From positions 62,001 to 126,000 of the forward strand of contig CAUYUJ010021654.1 in NCBI GenBank assembly GCA_963575745.1: DNA of 64,000 nucleotides, given 5' to 3'. How positions within the stretch are numbered: the stretch's first letter is position 1; each line of letters opens with the position of its first letter. The notes beneath the pieces were generated by a model. The model worked only from the letters and a program-made list of their open reading frames with translations, did no database searches and had not been told where the DNA came from. A program made the translations under genes and the position numbers. This DNA comes from Prorocentrum cordatum (lineage: Eukaryota; Sar; Dinophyceae; Prorocentrales; Prorocentraceae). Below, piece after piece: positions 1-11,115 of this stretch.

Positions 1-1265
1 TCAACGTTGATCTGTAACGCCGATGCTATAGCCTCCTCAGCTGGGGAAGAAATCTCTCCTCTGAGGCCGCCCTGTCCGTCCTCTAGGTCAGTAAGTTCTG
101 GACAGAGCGGGGTGCCCGCGGCCGGATAAGTGGCCGGGTCTGTGTCCGTCAATTGAGCATTTAGAGTAATTCAGGAATCGGAAAACTCAGTCATATCGTA
201 TTCGATGACTTTTACCAGTTTAGGGTCTCTCGGCTGGTATGGCTCGGTCATCTGAGATGCCGAGTCACCCCCCGTTTCCTCCTCACTACTCTCGTCTGTG
301 ACGGAGGCGTTTTTCTTAACCTTTGGAGGAGGCGGGTCGAGTACCGCAGGTAACTCTCCGTGCCACTCAATTGTCTGAGTTGATAATCTATGCTCCCATC
401 CTAAGTATCGTCCAACAGCGGTTGGAGGATCTATTTCTATGCCCTTAGGGCAATTCTCCGAGGCTTCTTGAAGCAATTTCCATCCCTGGGCAAACTTGTC
501 GGCAGGTCCCGACGATTTAAAATCTTCTACATAAAAGATCAAGAGAATTTGCAATTCTTTGTGGAAGTAACAGCTGCGCCACAGACTACATGTCACCAAA
601 CCTTTCGCCGTGACATGCCCCTCGCAATGCTGTTCCCAGTGCCCGCCCGAATCAGGGTGTCCGTACAGAGATAAGCGCAGTGGACAAACAGGGTTCCTCA
701 TGTTGGACCATGCTTTGGGCCATTCATCACGAGGCAAGAAAACCCAAGTGGGAGTTACTCCCAGCTTTGACTGTGTGTAGGCTTGTCGAGCGTCAGCTTG
801 TTCGATGCTATGGCCCTCAAAGAGCCCGTAAGTATCGGCTGATTTGCTGGCCTGCGTTGTCGCGGGACTGCTGGACAGTTCCTGAAATAGTCCCGCGTCT
901 TCGTTTTGATCTCTAACACTTGAACCGTCAAAGACCACCCGACCTCTGTGCTTGCGGTCTTTTTGCCCCAGTGGTAACTCTGAGTTCTTTTCAACAAGGA
1001 TCGCAAACAGGCGGCCAAAATGGGCCGTTTTCCCTTTTAGTTCTGCAACAACATCGGAATATTCCCTAACACCGTCTTCGATCCATGTGCCAATGTCCCG
1101 CAGTCTGTCCCATTCTTTCCTCGAGGCAGCTTGAGCGTCTTTGTTTGCCTTTGCCTCGCCTTTCGAGACAGACCTGGCTACAGCGGCATCTATGTGGGCG
1201 CATTGCCAGTCGTTGGGAAGTTGGAAAGGCTCATCAATGACAGATAGTATGGCTGTTATTGCAAA
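1..1265 (-). pseudogene. Copia-type reverse transcriptase, N-terminal part, YVED in place of YVDD
   Basis: One frame is open from 1265 to 171. A TGA at 171-173 follows, and the same frame is then open to the window edge. Counting from the Met at 938: Asp49 in 'QADARQAYTQ' is the motif-A aspartate, 'LYGHPDSGG' at 91-99 is the copia 'ALYGL' box, and 'FYVEDFK' at 135-141 is motif C. The first Asp of the YVDD active site is Glu (codon GAA, 525-527), which should cripple polymerase activity. 'GRVVFDGSSVRDQN' just upstream is the usual copia RT entry block. RNase H lies beyond the window. Confidence 0.8.
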
Positions 1266-1887
1266 TCAAATCTTTCTTTGTCACGATGACTGATATCTGT
1301 GTCTGAGTTATCTCGCAACGGCATTCGAGGCACGCTTCGCCGCGACGCGGCGGCCGCCCGACTCGAGGTCAGGCTTGCCTCTTCGTTGTCCTCAGATTTG
1401 CCATTATCAGCATCGGACAAGGGATCCCTGTCGGCTGAGCCGGAGGGTAGCCCGTCTCTTGCTATAGCGCCCCCATACCATGTTTGTTTTCACAAAATGT
1501 CTTCGTCATCCGACAGGTGTCCGTCATTAGCGCCTTCATTGACGTCTTCTTCTAATGAATCGTCAGTGTAATATGTGGCTTGACAGCCCTGGGTGTTTCG
1601 CGACGCCGCCCCTCGCCCGCTGCCAGGGGTGTAGCACAGGCTGCCGTTCTCTATTAGACGTAGCTGCTCAGCCACCTGAGGTGCAGTTCGCCTGGCTCCG
1701 GGGATCGGGCGGAGTCGGTGGGTCTTCCACATCTAGACCAATATCGCGCAGAAGACCTAGGCAAGGACCGGGATCCTCTATACCGAAGAACCCTCTCCTT
1801 TCAGCCTTGTATTGTTCCACGGCCTGTCGACGCTGTGCGTGGGTCATGTGGAACCATCGTCCAGGATGTATCCCGGGATTGGTAGAC
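1266..1887 (-). pseudogene. Integrase to reverse-transcriptase linker, frame-disrupted
   Basis: A short frame at 1668-1961 (97 codons) carries 'ESTNPGIHPGRWFHMTHAQ', a conserved-looking linker block. It overlaps the end of the integrase frame in a different phase, which shows a frameshift near 1900-1960. Below 1668 no long frame continues until the reverse-transcriptase frame opens after a TGA at 1266-1268. This stretch is the most decayed part of the pol region. Confidence 0.45.
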
Positions 1888-3279
1888 TCAGGTAACTTCT
1901 TTAACCATTGGGCACTGTATTTTGGGTCTGGGTCTGTAACCCGCACTCGGGTTATCGGCACATATAATCAGGGTCATAATAAAGAACAACTCGTATGCTA
2001 CATGTTTTCTTCGACGACCTGCCAACGGGAGTTTCTGAGTTAATTCTTCTTTTGTCAGTCCAGCAACAATCCGTCTGTCTTCGAAATACTCCATTGCATC
2101 CAGATTTTGAGTTGTTCGGGCAAGAAGTTGGCCTTTCCCTGGTACTTTCTCACGCGGCTTAGCCGCTGAGAAGTTGGACTGTCTGTCCAAACGATACTCA
2201 AATTGTGCGAGTCCTAGTTTTTGGTTTTTATCCGCAGGACGGGAGTCGCGCTGAGGATCCCTGCCGTCAACTACCAAAAACACATCGCCCACATACAAAC
2301 CCCCAAGACCGTCGTCGTCAAGATCGGCCTCGGAATCGATACGCGGTGCGCCCTCGCCTTCCTGAGGAGGCGGTGGTACCGGAATAGCAGGATCATCAGC
2401 ATTAAACATGTTGTCTGGTCTTATCCCTGTGGCTGGTTGCGGTCCGTCTGAGACGGCCGCGCCGTCTCCTGTTTCTGCAGGGATTGTGGCGGAACGCACC
2501 TCCGTCGCCGCTTTCCCGCATGCTTCTCGCAAAGGAAACTGAGGCGATTGATCGTCTGCAGTACCATCTAAGATGTTGCTGTACACTTGATCAGACTTCT
2601 CGAGCATGGGTCGTTTTCCTTCTGGGGTGCGTCCCGACTCCATATTCAGTTCGTCCAATTGTCTCAGAGGCATTACATAACTATCTGGTCCAACCAATCC
2701 CCCCGCTTTGTGCACATACCTCAAGTAGATTCCTGGAATCATTGTTGCTCCAGTCTTGGCGGTGCGGAAACGGAACTCAGGCGGAGGAACGTAACGGATA
2801 AGTGATCCGAAGGGAAGAAGCGGAGCATTGAACTGACATCCAAAGCGTTTTTCCCAGCTGGACTGCCCTTCAGCAAGGGTCCTTGTATTGTAGCGTAAGC
2901 AGAAATATCGGACTGCATAGGTCCAATATGGTGGTGGGAGGCCGGCCTGCATGAATAAGGCTCTAGCACCCATCTGCACCGCGCAGTTCGCACGCTCGGC
3001 GGCAGCATTTTGTTTCTTGTTTCCTGGGATGGTAGGATCATGGGCAATATTGAGCTCGTAACATGCCCTAGCAAGCTCTCTTGCACCATCTGCATAGCAA
3101 TATTCAAACTTGTCCTCCGGGGCTCTACGGTTTACAAAAAAATTACAAACGTGAACCGCAGACTTGTCGTGTACACCCTGAGCGGCGAGAAAATCTGTAG
3201 CTCGGTCGCGAAAAGTCACACACGCGGTCTCGTCGTGGAGTCCCCGCAAGAGTTCATCCATCGCAAACCAATGATCCAT
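1888..3279 (-). pseudogene. Integrase catalytic core and C-terminal linker
   Basis: The 463-codon frame starts inside an rve-type (DDE) integrase core. Asp64 in YADGARE and Glu95 in NAAAERANC are the second and third acidic residues of the triad; the first is probably the Asp of 'MDHWF' at the start. The order and spacing (31 residues from D to E) fit copia integrases. 'PPYWTYAVRYFCLRYNT' and a beta-rich tail with 'GSLIRYVPP' follow, then a long acidic and Pro-rich linker. The frame is the same as the HHCC fragment upstream and is separated from it only by two TGA codons. It ends at 1888, after which coding potential continues in another frame (1668-1961, 'GIHPGRWFHMTHAQRR'). Confidence 0.8.
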
Positions 3280-3384
3280 CGTCGTCAGTTGTCCGAGCGA
3301 AGTGGGGTTAGCGTATGGGCGAGGAAACTTTAGCCCTTTGTTCTGCGCTTTGCGCTGTTGCTTTCTGATAGCCTTGGCTCAATT

Positions 3385-3738
3385 TCACACTGGGTAATAC
3401 GGGTTCTTAGGAGTATGAGTTAGAACGTGCGGTAAGGAGGCTGCGGCCTTTTTGGGCCGCTCGGCAAGGGTCTCCGACACCTCAACCTCCGCGTCGCCTG
3501 GGTCTAAATCTGGCGGTGCGTCGACGTCGACCAAGTCGACGCCGTCAGCGTCTCCAGCTTTACCCTCCTCGGGTCCTGGGGCCGCGTTGCACGCATCGGA
3601 GTCCAGTCCTCTATTCGCTTCGCACGGGAGGTATCCTGAAACTCCACACCCAAAATGGCTTCTGCATGCGGCAACACAAGCCTCGGCTTTGCCGGGCTGC
3701 TCGTCGAATGAACCGACGGCTTGACCGTGGTCGGGCAA
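3385..3738 (-). pseudogene. gag-pre-integrase (HHCC zinc-binding) fragment
   Basis: The last residues of this 117-codon frame, HVLTHTPKNPYYPV, match the HHCC zinc-binding segment that precedes copia integrases (H-x3-H ... C-x2-C). The expected cysteines are changed: Tyr stands in 'NPYYPV', and a TGA at 3385-3387 lies where the last Cys should be. A second TGA follows two codons later (3379-3381), after which the same frame continues into the integrase core. The first 100 residues are acidic and Pro/Ala-rich with no recognised domain. Confidence 0.6.
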
Positions 3739-3845
3739 AGCTGAGAGACTATTGGAGGCAGCAATACCGGATGGCGTCCGATACCAACCGCATTCGCTGG
3801 CCCACTGAGGCGAATAGTAGAAGTAGGTGATGGCATCCGCAGAGT

Positions 3846-4628
3846 CTATCGAAGGCGGGAAAAGGGCGCGATCTCGGTAGGCCGCCCATCAGCGTAGCTG
3901 TGGGTACCAATCAGCTCATGCGTGCGCAGGTCTATGGTTACGCGAGTCTGGACAGCATGGGGCGGGGGGCCTCCCGCAGATTCCACGTTGCCCAGGAATG
4001 CCTTGGCGCCCGGCGTCACGCAACACCACCGCTCGAGGGGCTCGCTCCTTCCAACGGCAGCTTCGCACATCCACTGACCCAGCGCCTCTTTGCCTGATAG
4101 GGTCAAGTATGGTATCTTGCCCTCAACGGCTAGGTCCACTCTTTGGCCGTTGGGCAACAGTAGATAGGGCCTTTGGCCGGCTGGCCAAAAGAAACTAAAG
4201 CCGCGATCCATGCGCCGCTCTCCTACCGAGATCACGCACGGGGTCTCCGGCATGACTAGAGCGTTAAAACTACCACCCTTAAATTTGGGACACGCGATGC
4301 GAACTGAACCGAGGGCCTTGGATTCTCCCCCGGCAGTGTTCAGAGTGATCGATTGCGGGAGCTTTCGTATCAATCTCATTGCGCCTGCGCTCCTAATATA
4401 TTTCTCCGCAATTAGGTTGCACCCGCACCCGGTACCTATAATGAAGCTCAACGCCCCCAGATACGCAGCGTCTTTGTCTGTGCATCCAGCAGCGGCTGGG
4501 CCGCGCGGGCTTTCTTTCCCCTCTTCGTCTTTCAACCAGAGATGCCAGACGTGATCTTGCAGGTCTGATGCTCTGATCAAAGCCTCTGCGACAGACGCCC
4601 TCGACTGGATCGACATCTGTCGGCGCAT
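3846..4628 (-). pseudogene. Retroviral-type aspartic protease region, catalytic Asp replaced by Gly
   Basis: This is a 260-residue frame. Residues 62-72 read SFIIGTGCGCN, the position of the D-T/S-G catalytic box of retropepsins. In copia-type elements with a DTGC box this residue is Asp. Here the codon at 4434-4436 is GGT (Gly), one base from GAT. A flap-like segment follows at about 96-103 (LNTAGGES), and 'IPYL' comes near the end of the fold. The enzyme would normally cut the gag-pol polyprotein, and loss of the Asp should abolish this. The upstream stop (TAG at 4629) and the downstream change of frame before the integrase add to the decay. Confidence 0.65.
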
Positions 4629-6182
4629 CTATCCTGGGAACCTCCATCTATCTTTGCTACTTGAAGGCAACTCTTTCAAGTCGTGGCGACGCGCCTTTCT
4701 CCAAGTGATAGTCGGCTCCTCAGCAGAGGGGTGAAAACGGACACGGAGATGGCATCGGTTGCTGTCGCGATGTCGCATGCAACTTTTACTAGGGGGAACG
4801 CACCAGCACTTTTTGATCGCGCCCCGAGAAAGAGGGTGCACGAAATTAGCAAGGACATTGGCGAGATTCTCGACCTGTTTCCTGCCGTCCTGTTGAAATT
4901 CACCTTTGGAGGTACCCCAATAGTTTTCCCCATCGGCGCTAGAGGCAATAGCCAAAACATTAGGGCTGTTTTGTTTTTGCCCACGAAGGCCCCGAAATAG
5001 TGGGGCGGGGCGCGCGACGGCGCCCAAGCTGATCGAATCAGCGGGTCTCTTCCATCCCCCCCGTTTCCTGCTCAACCGACGCAGGCTTCGCCGCGTCTGT
5101 CGAACGAGGACGACCAGAAAGAAGACCATTATCAAAATTATGTTTGTCATTCCTCCAGCACTGGCGGCTGAGCCGCCAGCGTGGAGCCGCTGTCGCGTAG
5201 TTGGATGACCTGGGGTGGTCTTGGCGAACCAGCATTCTTTCCCGCGTGAGCATTTTCCCGTATCTCTGTGAGAGCGCCAGACCATATCTTTGCCTTTGCC
5301 ACCGCCTTTATTATTCCCTCCATCCTTTTTGCGCTTGTCAGAATCAGCACTAGTGGCTCGTGAGCCACCATTACTTCCCGTCGAAGAGACATTGGCAGCA
5401 GCAACATTGGCCTGTTTGGATGTACGCTCATATCCCGAAGATTGTCCAGCGTCAAGTTTCGCTTGTTCCCATTTGTCACGCTTCAGCTTCTCAGCATCAA
5501 TTAGTTTTCTATGGGCCTTGTGGCGCCCGTCCTCGGGTCCTCGACAATTCGTGGGATCTCGGGAGTATGCGTAACACGGAATATGACTGTCTTTCCCACG
5601 TGACTGACTTCGATTCTTCTGCTGTCCTCCTTTCCCTCGGCTTCCAGTCGGGGTCTGGGATCGTCCCTTCCCATTTCGGCCCCTGTCCTTCGATCTGCCT
5701 CTCGGGTTCTTATCCTGGGCAGGGGCAGCACTGGACTTTCGTCCCGCGCTCGGCTGAGCCGGCGCGGCGTTCTTGGGCTTCTTGCGATTGAAAGGGCAGC
5801 CTTTTCCTGCGTACGGGCAAGTCTCGCCTTTGGTAACGTATCTGCAGGTGGTTTCACCTTTGGTTTTCCCGCTCTTCATGACGTCCGAGGATTGTCCCAA
5901 CTTAGTGGCAATCTCTGCCGGGGCGGCTTTGTTGCCTGCGTTCCTCCGATTGTCGTTGCCTCCGCCGAATCGTGCTTGTCGGGCGCGTTGGTTTAAGGTT
6001 CCCTCATGCACGCTGATATTCCATTCTTCTTTTTCTCGCAACATCGTTCCTTCAATCTGCTGCATTAACCACTCGTAAGTTTTGACACCTTGTCCCGGCC
6101 TGTCTCTTGACAAGTCATGCAACTTACATACACGATCCAGTTTGTTCGGCGTTCTGTCTGCATTGCGCAAGCAAGCGTGCAT
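4629..6182 (-). pseudogene. Nucleocapsid-like Lys/Arg-rich region with CCCH-type fingers
   Basis: This is a 517-residue frame. Cysteines at 113, 122 and 129 (C-x8-C-x6-C) look like a CCCH finger that has lost its final histidine. A second cluster has cysteines at 203 and 213 with histidines at 221 and 224. A third has C311, C317 and H326. Between them the protein is very basic and Gly/Ser-rich, as expected for an RNA-binding nucleocapsid. Residues about 347-360 form a strongly hydrophobic run (NIILIMVFFLVVLV), which is odd for gag and may be a membrane segment. The frame ends in TAG at 4629-4631, directly followed in the same frame by the protease region. The two were probably once continuous; CAG to TAG is one C-to-T change. 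Confidence 0.65.
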
Positions 6183-7195
6183 GAATCGAGGCCCTCATCT
6201 CATCGGACGGAGGCTTTGCACCATAAAACTGTTGATGTACGTCTGTCCATTCATTGTAGAAATGGTATAGGTCAGCATCAGGCTTGTGCGGGTCTATCTT
6301 TACTTTGAAGAGGTCACGCGAGATGCGACGTTGCCCCAACTCCGACCTTACCGAACACCAGTGACACATCGCCCGCACCATCTCGCGTCCAGTCATGAGC
6401 CTTCCTTCGGCATGAGCGCTGAATTCCATGCGAGGAACCTGTTGAAGGAAATGAGTGCGATGAGGATTCTGGCATCGACTCTTTCGCGATAAGATTCGTT
6501 GCGATCGTAAGGTCGAGACGCTGGAATCGTCCGGCTTCCTTGAGTTGCTCATCCTCCACGGCTGGGTCCATAGCCTCGGGAATCCAGTGCTGCGCAGCCT
6601 GGCTCTCGGGCGATGATCCAGCGACGGCGCGTATTGCATGCACCTTCCACTCACGAATGTTCGTAACATCGGGGATGTCCAACACATTAATTTTCTGATT
6701 GTTACCGACCTGTCTCCACTGATCCAAGGGCGTGTTCTCGTCAATTACTATCGAGTCGTGCGGTCCGCCGGGGCCATGGGGCCCCCTGCGCCCCCCCCCG
6801 CCATCAGAGGGGTCTGACCCTCCTGGACTCCCCGGAGGCGATCTTCGCGGTCCTCTGCTGCGATCATCCTCGCTTGAAGATGCGATCTCAGTGTTTGGAG
6901 CGTCGCTCTTGTCATCATCTTCTCTGCCCTGTCCTGCATTGCCGGACGACTTAGTCGCCGTCGTTCCCTTAGGACCATCTCCGTAGGTTGTGCGGAGGTT
7001 GGCAAGGGTGTTATTTTCATTAGGTCCAGTTAGCCTCATCCCAGCAGGGAGTACACTATCAGCGGTACTCGGCTTAGCCGGACCTTCAAGGGCAGGTCCT
7101 GGGACAGAATAATGTTGTTGTAACAGCGGATTCCATGGGGGTTTCTTGCGAAAGCAACGGGAATCCGAACGACTTCGATGTGAGTCCGACGTCAA
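6124..7195 (-). pseudogene. gag core, broken by frameshift
   Basis: Two overlapping open frames (6314-7195 and 6124-6744) carry the two halves of one domain. The first half has a Gly/Pro-rich linker, then a predicted helical stretch that starts around 'DQWRQVGNN' and includes 'IREWKVHAIRAVAG'. The second half contains 'TGREMVRAMCHWCSVRS' and the 'YHFYNEWTDVHQQFYG' stretch, which leads into the nucleocapsid region. The switch of frame lies near 6440-6520. The helical, tryptophan-containing composition and the position just before the zinc-finger region fit a retrotransposon gag capsid domain. I infer this from order and character, not from a matched profile. Confidence 0.55.
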
Positions 7196-7955
7196 GTTTT
7201 GTTTCAGTATACGGATTCGGGTCGGCGATGATAGCCTTAAGCCTCATCATTCCTATCTCTCTCTTAGCCGCGTTCGATGCAATCTCTTCTTCTCGCATGT
7301 TAGCCGCTGACCTTTCACTCTTCCACAGGTTGCATCTGGAGCATCTCCTCGTACTCGCATCGATATGCTCGTTTCAAGCCGGGCTGCCACATCCGACGCA
7401 GTCGTCTGTCTTCGGTCGACCGCAAACGACACAAAACTGGTCCACGGGAAGCGCGTTTCCATTCCCATCGGGAGGAGGGCGTGTAGCACCTCCAACCAGC
7501 ATGGTCGATGCACCCGCATTTGCCACGGTCGCCTGGTCGAACTGCGCATGGGCAGGCGCGATGCTCGACGACTGAGCCGTCGAAAGTTGGTGCATGTTCG
7601 ACCCGAGCGGCTTAGACGGCGGGTATTTATTGTCGCTCGACATTATACGCTGAAGAGACGATCTGGCTTCCTCATGCGATTTAAGCTCTTCTATATAGAG
7701 ATTGGTCTGGTTGTTTATCTTCGCAACTACAGCTTGGGTGTTGTCTGCTTTCAGCCTGGCGGCTTTGAGCTCTTCTTGTAATCCCTGCTTTTCTCGTTCC
7801 GCCACGGCTGTCACGATTTGTTCTCCTTCTATCTTGGCCACCGCAACAGCAGCGGCAACCGCGTGGGCGTCCACAGATTCTTCGTTCGCCATCGTGACGG
7901 TCCGTCTCTCCGAAGTCAATAATTTTCTGTATTTGTATTCTGCTGCCCTCTCCAC
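7086..7955 (-). pseudogene. gag-like coiled coil plus zinc-ribbon segment, split by in-frame TGA
   Basis: The first 193 residues are mostly an Ala/Glu/Lys coiled coil. They end in a four-cysteine motif (CVVC then CVGC). A TGA at 7374-7376 interrupts the frame, and the next codons in the same frame read on into a further CSRC pair and about 90 more residues down to 7086. A zinc-ribbon-like fold built from CxxC pairs on both sides of the stop is the simplest reading. The TGA sits where an arginine codon CGA could have stood, as expected from C-to-T change at a CpG. It follows the 425-residue ORF and precedes the gag core. Confidence 0.5.
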
Positions 7956-7993
7956 TTGCCATTTCGCGGCCTCAGTCTGGTTGCACAGGTGTT

Positions 7994-9271
7994 CTATAAG
8001 CGCTCGTTCACGCTCTCTCTCGCGGCCATGGCTAGGGCGATCCGTTCAGCCTCAAACGTTTTCCTGGCTTCAATCACAGATTCAACTAATTCTCCCCTGT
8101 CCATCCGAGCTCTTTCTGCCAGATTCGCCTCAGTAGTCAGAAGCTCTCTCTGAGTTTTAGCCTCTGCCAGCCTGGCCTGGTCATGGATTGACTGCAAGAA
8201 GAGATACGTGCAGCTGTGTTCGTCCATTGGGTAGCACTCCGCGAATAGCAATTGCATGTTGCACTTGTTGCAAACGTCCGAGCAGTTCCTGCGCACCGGG
8301 TTCCTGCATGCGCCTTCGGGCTTGTTGGCCTTTCCTGGGCATCTGTTCTCCGCCTGAGGCGCGCAGCCAGGATTCGGATTCCAACCTGCCTCCATCATAG
8401 AGACTGTACTGTTGCTTCTAGAGGTAGACCTCGCCCCTGACCTTGGTATGTTTGGCCTTCCTCTGCTCGGGGCGTTCGATCCTGGGCGAGCACAAGTACT
8501 TTCTGGTGGTTTGGGCGCATTTAGGAGCTCCTCATCCTTCTCGTCTCGTTTGAACAGCTGAGAGTTGTTGTCCGACCATTTCTTCATCCTCAACAACAGC
8601 CGGAATGGTGGGTTGCCACTCGCCTGAGGTGGTGGCGTTACGGAAGAAGCCTTTTTTTTTAATGGCGAGACGTTTAGCTCATAGTCCTCATTCCGTTGTT
8701 TCTTGAGATTAGGCGCAGGCGTTCGCCCGGTGGACTCCCTCTCATGCTTCGTTTGAATCTCCGTCCTGTCCGCCTGAGGCGTCAGGATACTAGTGTCTTC
8801 ATCGGATCCATCTGGAGACCAGCTTTTGTCACGAGCAGGGATGTCCTCATCCAACATCACGGACAACGCTCGGCTCCGGGAAATATCATTGTTGATATTA
8901 TCAAAACTTTCTTCCATGGAGTATATTTCGTGATCCTTGTCCAATGGATCGTCGCTATCCTGGCCGAATTGTCCGTTAAGTGCTATAGGGGTCGGGGCCG
9001 TAATGTGCATACCCACCCAATCTACGGGGATGTTAGGATACGCACTCGGATTCCCTTGGGCTTCTCCTGGCCGGCTGGTTTCACCAGCGGCAATGGCGAT
9101 AGTCTGTGGTGCATTCTGAATGGGACTTATCGATTCCGTCGAGTTGGCACTTAACCTGGAAGAGAATGCACCTCTTCTGGGCCTTGGCGTGACGCCTTCT
9201 CGCCCGTGAGGGTCAGGGGTTTGCTCAAGATCACCTATCGGGGCCCCTACTGTGGGCATGTCTACTGACAT
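7994..9271 (-). pseudogene. gag-like N-terminal ORF with Cys-rich region and coiled coil
   Basis: This 425-residue open frame is the most 5-prime part of the element that I can attach to it. The first 300 residues are Ser/Pro/Asn-rich and look disordered. Residues about 303-354 hold nine cysteines and a histidine (CxxC pairs around CSDVCNKC), possibly a zinc-binding module. Residues about 355-425 are charged and alanine-rich with heptad character, a likely coiled coil. The frame stops at 7994, but the same kind of coiled coil continues in another frame (7955 downward), so a frameshift near 7990-8000 splits one original protein. No similarity to a named family is claimed. It probably has a structural role in the particle, or is an extra N-terminal ORF. 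Confidence 0.55.
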
Positions 9272-9884
9272 TTCGGTTATCCCATCAGTATTTCTCCCCC
9301 TGGTGACCCGATCGGCGATTGTCGAAGGAGGGATTCGGTCTTGAATAAGACCGATTGTATCTGTTTCGTGTCCACCATGTTATTCAACGCGCCAATGTGC
9401 GCTTCTCGATATATTAGACACGATGTTAGTCTTATCGTAGCTCTCTCCCGCAGCGACTGGATCGCGGGACACGGCTTGAAGATTCCCTTTTGTATATGAT
9501 GGCCCCGCGTCGACTGAGTCGCGCGTTTCGGCTGGTAAACAGTCTTTCCTCTGAGAATCGGGGTAAGATAACAAAGGAAATACGATCTCATGTTCACTAT
9601 GCTCAGGGGGAGCGGAGGCGAGATGAGACATTGATAAGACAGATATCCGTGAAGCTAAACCACTCGATCAGGAATAGGAAAGGAGGAGGAAGGCCGAGGA
9701 CGGACGACGACAGATCGCCCGCGCCCCCCCAGCGCGCTCCTTTTCTCTCCTGCCAGCCGAGTCCGGCTGGTTTGAGCAGTATCACAGCTGCAGAAATGCA
9801 GCGTCAGTACACGCGGACAGTTCGATGCATGCAATCTAAGTTATCTTCGAATTGAGTATTAGGCGGAGAGGAGCATATTTACTA
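9272..9884. other. Upstream flank of copia element, no feature recognised
   Basis: Short minus-strand frames near 9277-9631 may be leader sequence of the element. I see no LTR ends (TG...CA with a repeat), no primer-binding site and no convincing gene. 9700-9760 is C-rich. Confidence 0.4.
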
Positions 9885-10512
9885 AGTGGTCTGACCACCT
9901 CAGCTCAGGGCGTCTCGGAACCCAGCATTGCGGGGATCTCTCAGGCAGGAGTGGCATGACCACCTGCTCAGGGCATCTCGGAACCCAGAGTTGTGAGGGT
10001 CTCAGGCGAAAGAGTCCGAGAGTCAGACGTCAGAGTTGCGAGAATGTCTCAGGCGACAGTGGCCTGACCACCTCAACTCTGGGCATATCGGAACCGAGAC
10101 TTGCGAGGATGTCTGAGGCGAAAATGGCTGCACCACCATGGGGCAGGACATCTCCGCGATCAGAGTTGTGCGGATGTTTAAAGCGAAAGCGGTCTAACCA
10201 CCTCAGCTCAGAGCGTCTCGGAACACAGAGTTGCGAGGATGTCTCAAGCGAAAGTGGCCGGGCCACCATGAGGCAGGGCATCTCTGAGGTCAGAATTGCG
10301 AGGATGTCTCACGCGAAAGTGGCCAAATCACCTCATGTCAAAACATATCGGCCTCCATTGTGCCGACGATGTCCCGCGCGGAACTGGCCAGAAGATTTCG
10401 AGACCCGCATTTGCGAACCCGGAGTTGTGAGGATGCCCTGTAGGCGAGAGTGCCCAGATCATCTCAAGCCGCGGCATCTTGGAGCCAAGAGTTCGAGGAT
10501 GTCTCACGCGGA
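9885..10512 (+). repeat. 65-bp minisatellite, about 10 copies, with 130-bp alternation
   Basis: The landmark 'GCGAGGATGTCTC' and its variants recur at 9931, 9994, 10039, 10104, 10169, 10234, 10299, 10364, 10429 and 10493. Seven consecutive steps are 65 or 64 bp. From about 10060 to 10330, units of type A ('CCTCAGCTCAGAGCGTCTCGG') and type B ('GGCAGGGCATCTC') alternate, so the true repeat may be a 130-bp dimer. The open plus frame across it is repetitive and not convincing as a gene. Confidence 0.85.
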
Positions 10513-10516
10513 ACGG

Positions 10517-10725
10517 GCCTCCTCCTCCTCCTACTCCTCCTCCTCCTCCTCCCCCTCCTCCTCCTCCTCCTCATCATCACCATCATCACCACCATCATCA
10601 TCATCATCATCACCATCATCACCACCACCATCACCATCACCATCACCACCACCACCACCATCATGATCATCATCATCGTCATCATAATCATTATCATCAT
10701 CATCACCACCACCACCACGACCACG

Positions 10726-10756
<31 letters not shown>

Positions 10757-10841
10757 CCACCACAACCACCACCACCATCATCAACATCATCATCATAACC
10801 ATCATCATCATCACCATCATCACCAGCAGCATCATCATCAA

Positions 10842-10877
<36 letters not shown>

Positions 10878-11115
10878 TATCTGCATGACCGTCATCATAA
10901 TCGTCATCATCGTCATCATCAGCATCATCATAATCGTCATCAATATCCTCATCATCACCATCATCATCATCAACATCATTATCATCGCCGTCATTATCAT
11001 CATAATCGTCCCCCTCCCCTCATTATCGTCCCTCCTTATCATCGTCATCATCTCTCCCCTCCCGTCCCTCCTCCCTCCCCTCCAGCCCCTCCTGCTGCCG
11101 CTGCTTCCCTTTCCG
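10517..11115 (+). repeat. Trinucleotide arrays: TCC then ATC/ACC, then pyrimidine-rich
   Basis: (TCC)n runs to about 10570. It then becomes a mixed ATC/ACC array with occasional ATT and GTC to about 11000, ending in a C/T-rich tail. Poly-His, poly-Ile or poly-Met frames here are by-products. Confidence 0.95.

Larger units (their letters stand above)
1..9271 (-). mobile_element. Degenerate Ty1/copia-like LTR retrotransposon, truncated at window start
   Basis: Read on the minus strand, the parts follow the copia order gag, protease, integrase, reverse transcriptase. Frames are broken by at least four frameshifts and several in-frame stops. The reverse transcriptase runs off the window at position 1, so RNase H and the 3-prime LTR are not visible. 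I could not recognise a 5-prime LTR, primer-binding site or target duplication upstream of 9271. The protease and the reverse transcriptase both carry a changed active-site residue, so this copy looks inactive. Assignment to the copia class is firm; the idea that it is a dinoflagellate lineage rests on remembered motif style and needs a search. Confidence 0.85.

Noticed and set aside
9272-9884. 5-prime LTR of the copia element
   Set aside because: No TG...CA-bounded repeat can be confirmed because the 3-prime LTR lies outside the window.
9885-10512. CRISPR-like array
   Set aside because: The 65-bp units are degenerate throughout with no constant repeat and variable spacer, and the genome is eukaryotic.
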